Position numbers and translations under genes: made by a program. Below, one piece after another: positions 43,075-44,286 of a stretch of 44,286 nt of DNA (positions are counted from its first letter, which is position 1; every line of letters starts with the position of its first letter). The DNA comes from Paludibacteraceae bacterium (GTDB taxonomy: Bacteria > Bacteroidota > Bacteroidia > Bacteroidales > Paludibacteraceae). The notes below the pieces were generated by a model. It did no database searches and was not told where the DNA came from. It saw nothing but the letters and a program-made list of their open reading frames with translations. The stretch is taken from assembly GCA_017550335.1 (NCBI GenBank), contig JAFZPM010000038.1, positions 1 through 44,286 of the forward strand. Direction: 5' to 3'.

Positions 43075-44076
43075 TCAAAAGCCAAATAAGCTAACAATTA
43101 GATGTTTAGCAAAAGAGATAATGACAAGGCCGATAACAAATGATACGACATTCGCACCAAAGGCAAAACCAAACGCTCTCAGTATGTAGTGTTCGCCCTT
43201 TCTCTCTAGAGTATATAGATATACAATGCTTTCGATTATCCATACTAATGGCTCAAGGATGACGATAACAAAAGCCATTCCAAAAAAGCGATCAAAATCG
43301 TCTCCGTGTAGGAATGAAGGACAGATATGGATGTTCATCAGCAGATTGGTTATGGTATTGGTTATGGCAATCGTAAGTAAATCTTTTCTTGACCGATAAG
43401 AGAATGCCCAGCCCATACCCAATTCCAAACCGACGGTTATGAGCATCGCCAATATTATCAGGATAACCGTCATGGTGAATGTATAGTCTTTCTCTTGAGT
43501 TGATATTCCTCCTTCGTCGAGGGAAATGGTATGATGGATGTAATGTTCTGTGTCTACGCTGGGAGAAATGTAATAATAATCTGTGTTGGGGTAATGGACT
43601 ATGAACTTGAAGTTGCAGGAGGAGTGTACATCATGGAAGAGATGGAATTTTTGATTTTGTGAGCAATTCTCGAAATGGAAGACCTTTGCCATGGCGATGA
43701 TCGCAGAATCCGTGAGCTCGTTTTCTTCAGGGAAAAACTCTTCTTGAATGTATTCGGATGTTGTGTCATCACTCTCGTAGTCATTTAGTGTGTCGGAATA
43801 AGGAAGAGTGTCTTGCTCAAGGGCAATGGAATCAAATGCTTCTTCTTGCTCGTCGAGATAATACTTCGGGATTCCCCATTTGGGGTCAAGCTCGTTGTAG
43901 AGTTTGCCGTCATGGTAATAGGCCACACAGAATTCCCCCAACTCTTTCGGGCCTGATATCGTGCCGGCTCCGAAATTAGGGTCGTAGGCGCTTGCATTTG
44001 CCATGGATGGGAGTGTGTTGCAGAACAAGGTCGCAACAATGCATATGCAAATAGTAAAGAGTTTGTTGTGTTTCAT
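43075..44076 (-). CDS. Secreted/membrane protein of unknown function, AT-rich gene
   Basis: A 333-residue protein with a signal peptide (about 1-28), an extracytoplasmic acidic region of about 180 residues (many Asp/Glu, including FFPEENELTDS and a Cys pair around ENCSQ and SSCNF) and four to five C-terminal transmembrane helices from residue 205 onward (TVILIILAMLITVGLELGMG, GMAFVIVILEPLVWIIES, ANVVSFVIGLVIISFA). I do not recognise the family. Its base composition is visibly AT-richer than most genes in the window, and it lies beside a probable insertion sequence, so it may be horizontally acquired. Confidence 0.6.
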   Translation of the reverse strand: MKHNKLFTICICIVATLFCNTLPSMANASAYDPNFGAGTISGPKELGEFCVAYYHDGKLYNELDPKWGIPKYYLDEQEEAFDSIALEQDTLPYSDTLNDYESDDTTSEYIQEEFFPEENELTDSAIIAMAKVFHFENCSQNQKFHLFHDVHSSCNFKFIVHYPNTDYYYISPSVDTEHYIHHTISLDEGGISTQEKDYTFTMTVILIILAMLITVGLELGMGWAFSYRSRKDLLTIAITNTITNLLMNIHICPSFLHGDDFDRFFGMAFVIVILEPLVWIIESIVYLYTLERKGEHYILRAFGFAFGANVVSFVIGLVIISFAKHLIVSLFGF

Positions 44077-44111
44077 CTCGAGAAGATTGAGGAATCGGTT
44101 CCGTGTTTACG

Positions 44112-44143
44112 CAAATTTATATCTTGCCCCTTAAATCGCCAAA
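44112..44143 (-). promoter_or_regulatory. Bacteroidota-type promoter for the 43075-44076 gene
   Basis: On the minus strand TTTG (44143-44140) is followed by 20 bases and TAAATTTG (44119-44112), an exact consensus match. The leader would be about 29 bases. It is one of the two best promoter matches in the window. Confidence 0.7.
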
Positions 44144-44154
44144 TCTTGAGAATG

Positions 44155-44286
44155 TAATTTAAACTGTGTCAAGACAAAATAAAAAGTCAAAGACAAAGTT
44201 TAAAAGATATGGAAGAAAAAGAAAGTTTAGAGGCGATACGCCAAGAAGTAATCGAAGGATTGAAGTCAGGGAAGCCGATGTTCGGC
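44155..44286 (+). mobile_element. Probable left end of an IS256-type insertion sequence, cut by the window edge
   Basis: The frame starting at 44209 resembles the N-terminus of IS256-family transposases. The preceding sequence from about 44158 (AAACTGTGTCAAGACAAAAT) has the look of the terminal repeat of such elements. The exact left boundary and any target duplication cannot be set without the right end. Confidence 0.4.
44209..44286 (+). CDS. IS256-like transposase, first 26 codons
   Basis: The frame starts at ATG 44209 and runs off the window: MEEKESLEAIRQ, then EVIEGLKSGKPMFG. The EVIxxLxSGKxxFG pattern near the start recalls IS256-family transposases, where it comes before the conserved ALExEMxxHL region. 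With only 26 residues visible the call is tentative. The catalytic DDE residues would lie outside the window. Confidence 0.42.
   Translation, partial: MEEKESLEAIRQEVIEGLKSGKPMFG

Overview
The window comes from a member of the Bacteroidota, most likely order Bacteroidales. The clues are Bacteroidota-type promoters (TTTG, a spacer of about 19-20 bases, then TAnnTTTG), Bacteroidota-restricted families (DUF4286, DUF4835/PorD-like, DUF4230, a START-like domain protein, DUF4197), lipoproteins with an acidic export signal after the lipobox cysteine, and a giant repeat protein that looks like a type IX secretion (T9SS) cargo. No rRNA, tRNA or CRISPR array was seen. Genes are tightly packed, and no stretch over 300 bases lacks a gene.

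Region 1 (1-9963, minus) is one uninterrupted reading frame of 3321 codons that runs off the left edge. It encodes a secreted, cysteine-rich, BspA-like surface protein. It has six homologous blocks, each made of a header domain, an array of 26-residue leucine-rich repeats (10, 7, 13, 6, 7 and 9 copies, 52 in all) and an InlB-like tail. Three pairs of CDSY-type repeats follow, then the start of a probable sorting region.

Region 2 (10200-20300) is mostly core metabolism and envelope. A minus-strand amino-sugar-kinase-like protein fused to a RapZ C-terminal domain is divergent from DUF4286-ruvC-(RidA/chorismatase-like). Then come a START-like protein, an LptF/LptG-family permease, ribBA, an exbB-exbD-tonB energy-transduction set, a DJ-1/PfpI protein and an acidic lipoprotein. 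A hairpin terminator separates this from the convergent minus-strand cluster.

Region 3 (20362-28390, minus) reads, in transcription order, wza-like, wzz-like, coaBC, a DUF4835/PorD-like gene, recN and rnhB, with overlaps or gaps of at most about 25 bases. It joins polysaccharide export, coenzyme A synthesis, T9SS and DNA repair in one apparent operon.

Region 4 (28571-35132) holds an ABC-F ATPase on the plus strand and a convergent minus-strand operon: small RHH-like protein, tadA, GPH-family symporter, dGTPase-like protein, and a secreted protein with a discoidin-like domain and a C-terminal Hint (hedgehog/intein) domain. The last is among the most unusual genes here.

Region 5 (35283-42887, plus) has a DUF4197 lipoprotein, comF, two small lipoproteins, a terminator, dnaG, two DUF4230 proteins and a seven-helix membrane protein of unknown function. 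The right edge (42888-44286) is AT-richer. It carries a cluster of TGCAC/GTGCA palindromes with 33-base spacing, an unknown secreted/membrane protein with a near-perfect promoter, and the first 26 codons of what is probably an IS256-type transposase.
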